The notes under the pieces: generated by a model
Database searches by the model: none
Told to the model about the DNA's origin: nothing
The model's input: only the letters and a program-made list of their open reading frames with translations
Assembly: GCA_903813345.2 (NCBI GenBank)
Contig: CAIIXF020000015.1
Span: 1-50,000, forward strand
DNA: 50,000 nt
Direction: 5' to 3'
Origin: Owenia fusiformis
Lineage: Eukaryota; Annelida; Polychaeta; Sabellida; Oweniidae
Shown: in pieces, positions 20,861 through 30,208 of the stretch
Layout: each line of letters starts with the position of its first letter
How positions within the stretch are numbered: the first letter of the stretch is position 1
Translations under genes and position numbers: made by a program

Positions 20861-21990
20861 ATCCCCGAACAATAACTCAACTGAGTCTACATTCAGCGCT
20901 TTATCGTATTCTATATGTGTTACTTTTAGTACCATCGTAAGTACATCTGTGAAGCCCCGTTGTGTAGCCTAACGTAGCTACTTGTACAATGGTAACTTTG
21001 TGAGTGTCTGTAAATGCCATGATGCAATATAAAACAATGTAAAAATCTGATAATTATTTTTGATTACTATGACAAGTAAAAGATTTATAACACTAACCTA
21101 ATGCATAGTTTTACACATCTACATGCACACATTCTACTCGAATGTTACTATTTGAGATAATTCTTTTCGAAGCGATCGTACAGTCTTCATACATTGGAAG
21201 AATCACAATTGAGCATTGTTTTTTATGATTATAATAAATATAAATATGATAAGGTTAATGACATATCAAAATTCTTGTTGGAGTGGTCAAAATCTTATAC
21301 TCTCGATAAACTTTGATAAACGATTTTTATTCATTATCCATGGAAGACAAAATATGGCATATCTACACCCTGATGTGGTGTTAAATTCATGTAGGCATAT
21401 TATGTACATCTATATTTATGTTGATGTGAAATATAAAGTTATGATATTGGTCAACATGCAAAAAATGAACAAAAAATATTATTCGAAGCGTATTTCGAAA
21501 GTTTTGAGGACGACATTTTGTTTTTCGATTTTGACCAATCAGAAACATATGTCATCTCAATAGGGGTTTACATGTTCATGTTGTCTACCTGGGAATGAGA
21601 GCCCATAATTCAATTTTTGAACTAGTCTGAAGAGACCTACATGCAAAGTTCATAGAAAAAAGAAAAATCACAAATATGAATACAGTTTGATTATAAGTCT
21701 ATTGGAATTTTCATCGTGTTGATTTTAAAGTCTATTACAGAAGTTACTGTTATGTTTACCACACTGGTACCAGTTAGTGGTATGTTGAATGGTATGAGTT
21801 GTTGAGTTTCACCTTCACCCAGATCATGCAGAATATCAACACGGCGTTCCTTGTAGAAAGTAGTTCTTGGTTTGTCTTACATATGAGATAGTAAGATATG
21901 ATAGGCAATATTCTCCTTTGACAAGATGTGACTGACACAGTTTTGTGTTGGAGTGTAGCAATATGCGGTGCAATCATACCATATCTAACA
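20861..21990. other. AT-rich stretch with no supported gene; distal part may be a 3' UTR
   Basis: The 115-codon frame at 21216-21563 is Ile/Tyr/Asn/Lys-rich as expected of AT-rich DNA and shows no domain. The part at 21780-21990 lies directly downstream, on the minus strand, of the terminal-exon candidate at 21991-22095 and could be its 3' UTR, though I see no clear AATAAA. Confidence 0.35.
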
Positions 21991-22095
21991 TCACATTACA
22001 TGCTCATCCCCGTGCTCATCACAGAAAGATGTCAACACGTATGCCTCTCCATTAAATAATTCTTCTTTATATGCAGTATCTCGACCCGATCCTAT
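21991..22095 (-). CDS. Candidate terminal coding exon of an unidentified gene
   Basis: The minus strand reads an acceptor TTCTTATATTTCAG followed by 34 codons and a TGA. The peptide begins IGSGRDTAYKEELFNGEAY and ends DEHGDEHVM. The acceptor has a fair pyrimidine tract and the peptide is acidic with good codon diversity. Two related but broken segments lie upstream on the same strand (24175-24258 and 24643-24696), so the piece has been duplicated. I do not recognise the protein. Preceding exons were not found, and this may itself be a pseudo-exon. Confidence 0.35.
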   Translation of the reverse strand: MGSGRDTAYKEELFNGEAYVLTSFCDEHGDEHVM

Positions 22096-22106
22096 CTGAA
22101 ATATAA

Positions 22107-22349
22107 GAAATATATATAATCAAGTTACTTGTTGTATTTCCCATAACTTATATAAACATCCATGACCAATATTCCCATTCTATTGATATTGTTATCGTCT
22201 CGGGGTACCATAAATCGAAACAAGTAAATCCAAAATCGCAAGAAAAGATAAAGCTTGAAACAGGAACTACATGTTTCAAGACAGCTTGCAAATCCTATGG
22301 TTTTTCACATGATGAAATGGAAGAGCTAAAACTTATTCAAACATACTAG
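22107..22349 (+). other. Open, ATG-poor segment of uncertain coding status
   Basis: The plus frame is open for 80 codons between stops at 22104-22106 and 22347-22349. The last third (…KLETGTTCFKTACKSYGF… then a helical EMEELKLIQTY) has protein-like composition. There is no initial ATG and no convincing acceptor. It could be a decayed exon or chance. Confidence 0.2.
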
Positions 22350-22689
22350 TTAATTAGTTGTAGTAATTCATCTAGTTTGTCATTATTTATTACATTAAAT
22401 ATGTCTAAAGCATCGAAAAGTAATGTTTTCACCGCATGAAAGTAAAGTTGATCGATTTGTCGTACATGTAGATCGAGAGAATTGTGTGAAATCAACCGGG
22501 CTTTCTTGTGTCATCTGGGCTTTGTTCAGAATTAGTGAAACTTGAAACATAGAAGCAAGAAAAGAAATGTACGGTTTCTGTTATTTTGCTAAAATATAGG
22601 TTTCATTGCTCTTATTTGAGGTAATGCCATGCCACATGGCAGTTGTTAATCTTATTCTTTCTTTCTTTCATTAACAAGCCACTTAAATG

Positions 22690-24095
22690 TCATGTCAAAC
22701 TCTGTTTATTTCGTATTATCTTCAGTAATTGTTTAACCACTCTTCATGTTTCATAAGCTAATTCCACTCATATTGTCATGCCAAACACTTTTTATTTCAT
22801 TTATCTACAAGTTGTCTATCGCATTGTTTCAAAAGCTAATCAAACAATTGTCATACCAAACTCTGTTTATTTCGTATTATACACATGTTTTCAATCGCTT
22901 CTTTATGTTTTACAAGCTAGCTCTACTCAATTGTCATGCCAAACTCAGTTTATTTTGTAATTTTCATATGCTAATTCCACTCAATTGTCATGCCAAACTC
23001 TGTTTATTTCATTTATCTACAAGTTGACAATCGCCTCTTCGTGTTTCACAAGCTAATTCCTGCCAAATGTCATGTCAAAATCTGTTTATTTCGTATTATC
23101 TACATTTTTTCAATCGCTTCTTTATTTTTTAAAAGGGCTAGCTCCACTCAATTGTCATGCTCAACTCGGTTTATTTCATTTTAAGATACAGTTGTCAACC
23201 GCCCCTCGGGTTTCATAAGCGACAATCAATTGTCATGCCGAACTCAGTTTATTTCGTAATTTTCATATGCTAATTCCACTCAATTGTCATGCCAAACTCT
23301 GTTTATTTCATTTATCTACAAGTTGACAATCGCCTCTTCGTGTTTCACAAGCTAATTCCTGCCAATTGTCATGTCAAACTCTGTTCATTTCGTATTATCT
23401 ACATGTTTTCAATCTCTTCTTTATCTTTTACAAGCTAGCTCCACTCAATTGTTATGCCAAACTCGGTTTATTTCGTTTTAAGATACAGTTGTCAACCGCC
23501 CCTCAAGTTTCATAAGCGAATTCCACTCAATTGTCATGCGAAACGTTTTATATTTCATTTATCTACAAGTTGTCAATCGCCTCTCCATGTTTCACAAGCT
23601 AATTCCACTCAATTGTCAAACATAATTTATCTACAAGTTGTTAATCGCCTCTTCATGTTTCAAAAGCTAATTCCACTCAATTGTCAAGCATCATTTATCT
23701 ACAAGTTGTCAATCGCCTCTTCATGTTTCACAAGCTAATTCCACCCAACAGTAATGTCAAACTCTGTTTATTTCGTATTATCTTCATGTTTTCAATCTCT
23801 TCTTTCTTTTTACAAGCTAGCTTCACTCAATTGCCATGCCAAACTCGGTTTATTTCGTATTAAGATACAGTTGTCAACCGCCCTTCAGGTTTCAAAAGCG
23901 AATTCCACTCAACTGTCATCCAAACCCTGTTTATTTCCTATTATCTACATGTTTTCAACCTAACCTTCATTTTTACAAGTCAGCTCCGCTCAGTTGTCAT
24001 GCCAAACTCAGTTTATTATTTATTATCTACAGTTGTTAGCTGCTCTTCATGTTTCATTAGTTAATTCCACTCAATTGTCGTGCCAAACATGTTCC
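22690..24095. repeat. Tandem array, ~75-95 bp unit, roughly 17 diverged copies
   Basis: The core CACTCAATTGTCATGCCAAA followed by CTCTGTTTATTTC recurs every ~75-85 bp. Several unit types alternate: TATCTACAAGTTGTCAATCG, TATCTACATGTTTTCAATC and AAGATACAGTTGTCAACCGC. The last type appears near 23183, 23480 and 23864, suggesting a higher-order repeat of about 300-380 bp. The many overlapping short plus-strand frames (CHAKL.LF.. repeats) are by-products. Confidence 0.92.
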
Positions 24096-24174
24096 AGTGC
24101 TTTATAAGCTATAATTATCTACATGATATAAAAGCATATTTTCAAGACTAATTATTACTACGAACAAATGACAT

Positions 24175-24258
24175 TCAATACCTCTTCCCAAATAATATCT
24201 TCTCATCATAAACACTATCAACATCGTTGTCGCCATTGTTACACTAGTTATATTGAAC
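24175..24258 (-). pseudogene. Broken duplicate of the terminal exon at 21991-22095
   Basis: After GGTTCAG on the minus strand the sequence keeps GGCGACAACGATG, then codons reading VDSVYDEKILFGKRY before a stop. This aligns with RDTAYKEELFNGEAY of the 22-kb exon in the same frame. A TAG in the fifth codon breaks it. Its first half matches the third copy at 24643-24696. Confidence 0.35.
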
Positions 24259-24642
24259 CTGAACCTGATACGACTTGGATACATTTACAGAAGAGTACAT
24301 AGAAAAAGACAAATATTTTTATAAACCCTAGAGATACATATATCGAAAAATATACAGGACTCTCTAGGATGTAACCAATGTGAACGTTCAAGATAAGTTT
24401 CACTTTCATAAATATATTGAAATACATACAAGAGCAATGAATCCGAGTTAGCCTGAGTCAATTGTCAGAGATAAAAGCTTGCTTCAAGGACAACGTATTT
24501 CCAAAAATTAGTTTCTGAGTTCACACTTCGTATTATAATCCTAATATCATTAGATCGTTTTGAGTATAGACATCACTTCAACACGAACAATCACAATGTT
24601 TAGATATGCCTCAAGCAACAAATCGTATTAACGTCGTCATCA

Positions 24643-24696
24643 TCATGAGCACCATAAGTCATCGTTGTCGCCAGAGTTATCGTCGTCATCTTGCAC
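24643..24696 (-). pseudogene. Third, shorter relative of the same exon-like segment
   Basis: Acceptor TACTTTCAG is followed by 17 codons (VQDDDDNSGDNDDLWCS) and a stop. The GGCGACAACGATG core is identical to the 24.2-kb copy, with an indel after it. Continuing homology past the stop (ATGATGATGACG against ATGATGAGAAG) shows it is a truncated version. Confidence 0.35.
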
Positions 24697-24719
24697 CTGA
24701 AAGTACAGTAATACATGTA

Positions 24720-25021
24720 TGTGTGCACACCATCTTCTCTTCAACGTGCATGCATTACCGACAACATTTGCATAATTTCAAACAGGCCTCGGTTCTGCTA
24801 AAAACTCCTGCCAAAGAACCCTACCTGTTCGAACGAATTGGACTTATACATGTTAATACGTATAGCCTGTAAAATAATATAACTCGTTAAAACTCAATCA
24901 ACCAATGTTCTTTTGAGATAATGAGGATGGTGTCGAAGAAAAAAATAATTAAAAATTAAAAAATATCGGACACAGATAAGACACAAATAAAATCATCGAT
25001 AATCAAACTGAAGAGGTTTTA
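24720..25021. other. Spacer, nothing supported
   Basis: Short AT-rich stretch. The plus frame here is the mirror of the minus-strand exon-like copy and its flank. Confidence 0.4.
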
Positions 25022-26095
25022 CAGGGCGTTCAATAAGTACTGATAAAAATGCTGTAACTTTTTAATTTTTCAGATATCTAACTAATTATTTTAGTGTGGA
25101 TCGTTGAGTAATATACAGTGTGTCTAAAAAAATATGTTGCACTTACAAAAAGTTCAATATTTTTCATAATCTTGATTTTTCCCTAAAACATATTTTGGAT
25201 ATCAAAAGACAAATCTTTCTCGAATAATTTGACACCATTGAATTCAAAATCATCTAAATGAAAATTGTTCCTCAGTCAATTGTTTGCGCACAAACTTGTC
25301 ACAAATCAATGCCATTTCTTAATCATTATGAATAAAATGATGCGTGCAACCAAAATTTGAATTAGTCATGTCTGCAATTTTTCTGATAGGAATTCATTCA
25401 ATAAGTATATTGCATCAATCTGACTATGGGAAGTTACAGCTTTTGGTCACTCCTGTCTGGGTTCATCTTCAACTGACTTTCTCCCTATTTGAAATAGCAG
25501 AACCAATGATATATGCCAGGGATAGATATAGTGTCCTCCCCAAAACCTTCATTAATGTCCTTTGTTGCATCCTATTTTGATTAACTTATGGTTGCATGTA
25601 TATAGAACTTGACGCTGCTTCTAATTTGATGAATATCATTGATATATTCTGTTCAGCAGCCATGTTAGGTGATGCCAAGGTATCTTAGTACCAGTGTGTA
25701 TTACCCAACTGTCAAAATCGATTCAAAATAAAATTATTAATGACTGTTCACATTTGAAGTGGTTCTTTTGAAAAGATTTTCGTGCAGATCTAAACCACGG
25801 CGAACCATCTTAGGCTCCATCCAGTACCACCTTCCTGTTAGAGTGCACTTCCTTGATGCCAAGGTATCTTAGTATTATATTACGAAAATGTTCACATTTG
25901 AAGTGGTTCTTTTGAAAAGATTTTCGTGCATATCTAAACTACAGCGAACCATCTTAGGCTCCAACCAGTACCACCTTCCTGTTAGAGTGCATTCTTGTAA
26001 TTCTCACAGCACAATACTCAACAACGTTCAGTAGAAAAGTTAGTCAGAAATATAAAAAAAATTCAGCAATTTTATCAGTATTTATTTATTTATAG
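25022..26095. mobile_element. Degenerate TIR element, ~1.07 kb, with internal tandem duplication
   Basis: The left part (CAATAAGTACTGATAAAAAT, GCTG, then TAACTAATTATTTTAGTGTG and GTTGAGTAATAT) is matched by the reverse complement of 25990-26095 (AATAAATACTGATAAAATTG, GCTGAAT, then GACTAACTTTTCTACTG and GTTGAGTATTGT). The ends are diverged and no target duplication is certain. Its 3' half has a two-copy tandem repeat, given separately. Confidence 0.5.
25671..25996. repeat. Tandem duplication, 184-bp unit
   Basis: GATGCCAAGGTATCTTAGTA begins at 25671 and again at 25855. Both copies share TTCACATTTGAAGTGGTTCT, TTTTCGTGCA, CGAACCATCTTAGGCTCCA and AGTACCACCTTCCTGTTAGA. The second lacks about 45 bp after the start. 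The minus strand stays open across each copy for about 35 codons, but no family is recognised. Confidence 0.88.
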
Positions 26096-26497
26096 CTCTA
26101 ATATGCAATAATAATAATTGGATATAATATTGGATATAATCGCCTTTTTAAAAATCGCTTAAAATACTTCCTTGCTGACGTCCTTACTTTCGAAGACGAA
26201 CACTAATCCAAATTGTTATAATAAGGGTTCCTAAATACGTAGGAGTTTTTACATGATTTATAAAGATTTTGGTTACATCTAGATATGTATATTAAGCCTA
26301 TATACCGAGTTATATATTATAATTCGATAACCAGAGCCACTACAATATTATGTTTTAGATGTGAAATGTCAAAATAAATTCTATGAATAAAAAATGATGA
26401 TCAACTTTGTGTTTGTGAAATACCATGAACCACAAAATACCATAGACGCGGATAAATGATTCGTTTTGCGCTTAGATACATATTGAATTGAATAAAA
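26096..26497. other. AT-rich spacer, nothing supported
   Basis: No open frame, repeat or RNA gene that I can support. Confidence 0.4.
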
Positions 26498-26544
26498 ATA
26501 CTCAATCGGCCGGGCGTCGTAGTAAATATCGGAGCAATGTGACC
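26498..26544. repeat. Half copy of the GGCCG-hairpin MITE family
   Basis: ATACTCAATCGGCCGGGCGT, then ATCGGAGCAATGTGACC corresponds to one arm of the elements at 19526 and 30098. Confidence 0.6.
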
Positions 26545-26559
26545 ACGGTATTACCAGGC

Positions 26560-26860
26560 CTGTTCTAGGGGTATAAGTGCTAGTTTAGAAGGCATTTATT
26601 TAAGAATAAAGACCGATATTTTATAATTTATGGCGCAATGTATGACCAAAAATTATATTCTACTCATTGTTATAAGACCGAAATCGCGTAGCAATTGCCA
26701 GAATAAAATCTGAGGTCATATATTTGACATTAATCATGAAATCAATTCTAATATGATAGACAGACAAGAAAAACAATTATTACCACCTTACCGGTCCTAT
26801 TCGGTACCTCCTATTCTAGGGTTATGAGTGCTAGTTTAGAAGGCATTTATTTTACTATAT
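26560..26860. repeat. Direct repeat pair, ~45 bp
   Basis: TCTAGGGGTATAAGTGCTAG, TTTAGAAGGCATTTATTT at about 26562-26606 recurs as TCTAGGGTTATGAGTGCTAG, TTTAGAAGGCATTTATTT at about 26814-26852. Between them lies AT-rich DNA. Confidence 0.75.
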
Positions 26861-27059
26861 CAACATGAGCAGTTACGTCATATTGGCGGGCCATATTGCC
26901 GGTCAATAAATAAGGGTTATGTACTGGGAGGTTTTGGATATGGGGTTTATCCAGAGGGAGATATGAATATCTACCTGAGGGACCGTAGGGACTGATGGTA
27001 GATGTGCATATCTCACGAGGGATGAACCCAATATCCAAACCGACCGTACATAACTGCTT

Positions 27060-27320
27060 TATCCTATACCAAGTAGAGTTTTCAGGAGAATATGGCCATT
27101 TCATTAGTACAAGGTGTGAAAATAAACAAATCATTCATATGCAAAGTCATTTTATTGCATTACCGGAAGCGGGAAGATATGCACCGGAAGCGGGAAGATA
27201 TGCACCGAAGCGGGAGATATGGCGGGAGATTTGGAGGTTCTGGATATGGAAACCTCAAAATCAGGATACGGGATATATATTACCAACTTATCTCCCTAAA
27301 ACTCTACTTGGTATAGGATA
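27060..27320. mobile_element. Short inverted-repeat element, ~260 bp
   Basis: TATCCTATACCAAGTAGAGT at 27060 is a perfect inverted match of the sequence ending at 27320 (ACTCTACTTGGTATAGGATA); the arm is about 22 bp. The interior includes a 21-bp tandem repeat. Plus frames of 108 and 74 codons run through it, one reading repeated EAGRYAP. They are low-complexity and not called. Confidence 0.65.
27168..27215. repeat. 21-bp tandem repeat, about 2.5 copies
   Basis: ACCGGAAGCGGGAAGATATGC occurs twice exactly (27172 onward), followed by a third, shortened ACCGAAGCGGGAGATATG. It is purine-rich on the plus strand. Confidence 0.9.
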
Positions 27321-27418
27321 ATGCATTTTACAATCGGCAATTTTCCCAGAGAAATTAGATATCGTTCAGCGCGTAAGGTTTTCTTGCTATTTCAGCTCTG
27401 GTCATTAACGGTGGTAAT

Positions 27419-27534
27419 ACTCGTAGTAACGTCATTTCTGCGAGCAATATAGAAAAATATTGGACCTTGGGCCTTCGGCGCTCAATCCAATATTTCAGTA
27501 AATTGCCCTTCGAAATGACGTTATTGTACTACTC
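27419..27534. repeat. Hairpin element, ~115 bp
   Basis: CGTAGTAACGTCATTTC at the left pairs with GAAATGACGTTATTGTACT at the right. Inner arms GCAATATAG..AAATATTGGA and TCCAATATTTCAGTAAATTG continue the stem to a loop around GGGCCTTCGGCGC. Confidence 0.7.
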
Positions 27535-27779
27535 TTTGTATTTATGAATTTTGGCGGCCATACATATTCCAATAAAGACCATTAATTCAATTGTTGTAGC
27601 TATTGTGACTTCACGTATCGTATTAGAATTTACTATATCGACTTGACCAGTATGTGGAAATAAGATGAAATGACGTTATTAGTACGTACTATTCAACTTA
27701 GTTTAGCAGAAATCTGTAGTTTTTCAAAAACGAAAGAATGTCGGCAACTATCTTGAATGAAGCTACAGTCAAAACAGAA

Positions 27780-27850
27780 ATGTTTGGGAGTACTTTGAAT
27801 TTAAAACTAAGCAATCAAATGACCATATTGAAACAGTTTATGTAAAAATC
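27780..27850. repeat. Dispersed repeat fragment shared with 42750-42835
   Basis: AATGTTTGGGAGTACTTT, AAGCAATCAAATGACCATAT and TGAAACAG..TATGTAAAAAT match 42750-42825 with about 80 percent identity by eye. Confidence 0.65.
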
Positions 27851-27865
27851 CTATACAGACCAGTT

Positions 27866-28277
27866 TAAGGTACAGCTGGAAAGTAACATTTTGGTAAAAA
27901 ATTGCTAGTACAAGTATATACCTGCACATGTTATTTTCTGGTACAAAATTAAGTATGAAGTCATGTGTGTATTTCCTTGCTTTTTTCAGGAAAGGATCAT
28001 TACACTGTCTATTTTTAGTAAACCTGGAAACAGGTCAATGATAGTTCCTGTGTTGTCTGAAAACGTTGAAAGAAAAATAGAAAGTGTGGAATATCGGAAT
28101 GTCCTGGAGTTCCCATTGAACTCCTACCAGATATTCTAAAAGAAGACAATGTAATGATACTTTCCTTAAAAAAGCAGGGAAATTGACACATGCCTTCATA
28201 CTTTATTTTGTACCAGAAAATAACATGTGCAGGTATAGAAATTTTTCACCAAAATGTTACTTTCCAGCTGTACCTTA
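27866..28277. mobile_element. Foldback element with ~145-bp arms around an exon-like centre
   Basis: The left arm (AAGGTACAGCTGGAAAGTAA, CATTTTGGT, CCTGCACATGTTATTTTCTG, GTACAAAAT, TTTTTTCAGGAAAGGATCAT) is repeated in reverse complement at 28277-28134 with few differences. The ~120-bp centre (28014-28133) is unique and mostly open in one frame (see 27990-28139). The left arm has 11 extra bases (AGTACAAGTAT) compared with the right. Confidence 0.88.
27990..28139 (+). pseudogene. Exon-like open segment inside a foldback
   Basis: A strong acceptor (CCTTGCTTTTTTCAG) is followed in phase 0 by 49 codons and a TAA. The peptide includes SKPGNRSMIVPVLSENVERK and ends EFPLNSYQIF. It loosely resembles, from memory, the G-K/P-G-x(2-5)-VPVL ... 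R ... N-x-Y-x-F pattern of tyrosine-recombinase-like proteins seen in marine invertebrates, but this is not a secure match. The acceptor lies in the left arm; in the right arm the equivalent AG is lost (TTTTTTAAGG). It may be a captured gene fragment or chance. Confidence 0.28.
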
Positions 28278-28499
28278 TGACGTTTTCATCTGGGGTTTTG
28301 TAGTGACTTATTCCGTCCCTATTAATAAATGGAGGGCATCAATGATAACACCTCTCAACCAAATGCTCCAATTTACTTGACCCACACAAAAAGCAATATC
28401 CAAAAACAATTATGTATATCATGATATCATGAGAGGTACGAGTGGTCGCACTTTATACGACCTTTCAAACGTTATTGGGGTGGGGGGGGGCATACTCAC

Positions 28500-28592
28500 T
28501 CTTGATTTGTGATGTGCCAGCTTTCAGAAGCATCACAGACAACTGTAGCCTTTCCCGTCTTGGGTCGGTCGCTTTTGCTTTTGGGTACGTTG
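28500..28592 (-). CDS. Candidate internal exon, 93 bp, unidentified
   Basis: On the minus strand an acceptor AAGTCTCAG (ending 28593) opens a 93-bp segment that ends at a consensus donor AAGA|GTGAGTATG (28499). The frame is open throughout and symmetric (enters and leaves in phase 2). It reads NVPKSKSDRPKTGKATVVCD, then ASESWHITNQ. It is less AT-rich than its surroundings and codon use is varied. No partner exon could be joined in phase, and I do not recognise the protein. The pyrimidine tract is weak. Confidence 0.35.
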
Positions 28593-29192
28593 CTGAGACT
28601 TATTAGACCTGACGCATTCGTTATAATATGTTTCTAAATTCAACTGTGCTTCAAGTACGAGGCTAAACACGGAAACCGATTCTGTACAAGTGTAAGTTCA
28701 ATTCACTCCAGGGAGTGTATTCAGTTGTTATATGTTACGTACATATTCATTGATGCGTGCTAAATGTTCGAGCTTGTTCGGTCAACCTGTCCTTGAATGT
28801 AATACATACTGTATAATCATTGTGAACATAAAAACTCTTTTAGTCTTTATTGTCCTAAACATTGTACCCCTAATTAACAAAACATTCTAGATTCTATGAG
28901 CATGTATTTTTGAAGTTATTGATTATATCAATCATACGAGTGTACGAAATAAACGTATCAAACAAAAAGCATCCATCGTTGACACACACATTCCGTGAAC
29001 TCTATACGATACTCAAATTAATCAATTTGATGCTTCAAGCAAGGTTGACATATAGAGATTTTGTTGGGACCGCCCTCAGTGATGTTTCAATACTAATATT
29101 ATCTAAACGATGTTCAATCAACAAAGACCATATCAATATGTTTCTTTTCTGGAATATATTGATGGCAATTTCTTTCCCAATTTGTATATTAC
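28593..29192. other. Spacer with no supported gene
   Basis: If the flanking exon candidates belong to one minus-strand gene this is intron. The 95-codon plus frame at 28910-29197 is AT-driven and has no motif. A run of ten G interrupted by one T lies just below, at 28477-28490. Confidence 0.35.
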
Positions 29193-29284
29193 CTTGAAGT
29201 TAATTATGTCTGAAATCTGACAAAAAGTGCGAGGCGTATTTTTCATACGCTCTCTACATCTTTCACATTTACACAAAGAGTACA
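29193..29284 (-). CDS. Candidate internal exon, 92 bp, Cys-rich
   Basis: The minus strand reads an acceptor GGTTACCTTTAG, an open 92-bp segment and a donor CAAG|GTAATA. The peptide is YSLCKCERCRERMKNTP, then RTFCQISDIINFK, with a C-x-C-x(2)-C cluster. It lies 600 bp upstream of the 28500-28592 candidate on the same strand, but the phases do not join directly. It may be a chance open stretch in a 86-codon minus frame. Confidence 0.25.
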
Positions 29285-30097
29285 CTAAAGGTAACCAGAA
29301 AAGAGCGTAGTGAACGTTTTGGATATTTTTATATATATAAAAATTGGAAAATAAAGAAGCCGACTTATTTTTTATTTTTAAAAAGTAAGTCACTGGATTT
29401 TCTCGTTTTCATACATTTTATAAACGAAATATTGTCCACACTCTTTTCTCGCTACAATAGTGCAGTCTTTATGCAAAACTGAAAGTTGTAGGCAACATTG
29501 GAAAGAGGTCCATATTTGAAAGTAATGTGTGGCTTCGTTAAAATTAGACTGTATAAAAATTCCCAAAAAACACATCTACCTTAAAGTTGCTTGAGAGATT
29601 AAGAAAGTGTTTCCATGACTAACTTGGGGTCTGTTTTGAGAGAAAGTCCCTGAAATTAGAAATTCACAAAAATCGAGGGGATCACATTCTGCTCAATTTT
29701 GTTCATGACATTGCTAATGCGCATAAACATTACTAAGTACACCATGCAACACTGTTGTGTTACAATGTAGGTACATACAATTAATGTAGTTACGTGTACA
29801 ATACATAATACAACTTGATATCTTTAACGAGCAGGTTAGACTCTTCCATACTTTTTTAAAAACTTTTCAAAAGCAGTACTAGTTTTAATATGTATTCAGT
29901 CATAAATCACGTCAACACAACCAACGTGCAATATTTTGACAGACGTTGTCACCCATTAATGCCTAAACCTGTCATGAGCACGTACAATCAAAATATTTGT
30001 GCGTCAATCAAGCCGTGAAAATAAGCAACCAATATCAAAATATAAGAAAGCCCAAGATACATTGTATTTGTAAAAAAGGGAACGTTACATAATGTCA
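29285..30097. other. AT-rich spacer
   Basis: No supported gene. A minus frame at 29390-29575 contains ECGQYFVYKM after a plausible acceptor; see rejected items. The rest shows nothing. Confidence 0.35.
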
Positions 30098-30208
30098 GGT
30101 TCATATTTGCTGCGATTCATCGGTCGGCCCTCGGCCGATTGAGTGTTTTGTTTCAAACAAATACAATTTTGAACAAAACACTCAATCGGCCAGACACCTA
30201 TGTGACCC
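30098..30208. mobile_element. Hairpin MITE of the GGCCG family, full copy
   Basis: GGTTCATATTTGCTGCGATT, CATCGGTCGGCCCTCGGCCG, ATTGAGTGTTTTGTT is mirrored by AACAAAACACTCAATCGGCC ... TATGTGACCC. The inner arms (TTGAGTGTTTTGTT / AACAAAACACTCAA) are perfect over 14 bp. The right arm has lost the AATCGGAGCAAA part present in other copies. Confidence 0.75.

Noticed and set aside
21216-21563. 115-codon plus-strand frame
   Set aside because: Composition (Ile, Tyr, Asn, Lys, Met) is what AT-rich DNA gives by chance; no domain, signal or splice context.
22690-24095. Regularly spaced repeats that could suggest a CRISPR array
   Set aside because: The whole ~80-bp unit is repeated with divergence, there are no unique spacers of constant length, and the DNA is from an animal.
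25671-25996. Avidin-like C-T-L-T-G-R-W motif on the minus strand of both copies of the 184-bp duplication
   Set aside because: Only seven residues fit, the following residues do not resemble the avidin fold, and the segment lies inside a decayed transposon.
26995-27321. 108-codon plus frame with repeated EAGRYAP
   Set aside because: It runs across a 21-bp tandem repeat inside an inverted-repeat element and has no recognisable domain.
29390-29480. Minus-strand ECGQYFVYKM after an acceptor, reminiscent of the C-G-x-Y-x-V-Y-K-L part of D8C/uromodulin-type domains
   Set aside because: Too short, the expected upstream CC-W motif is absent, and no donor in a usable phase was found.
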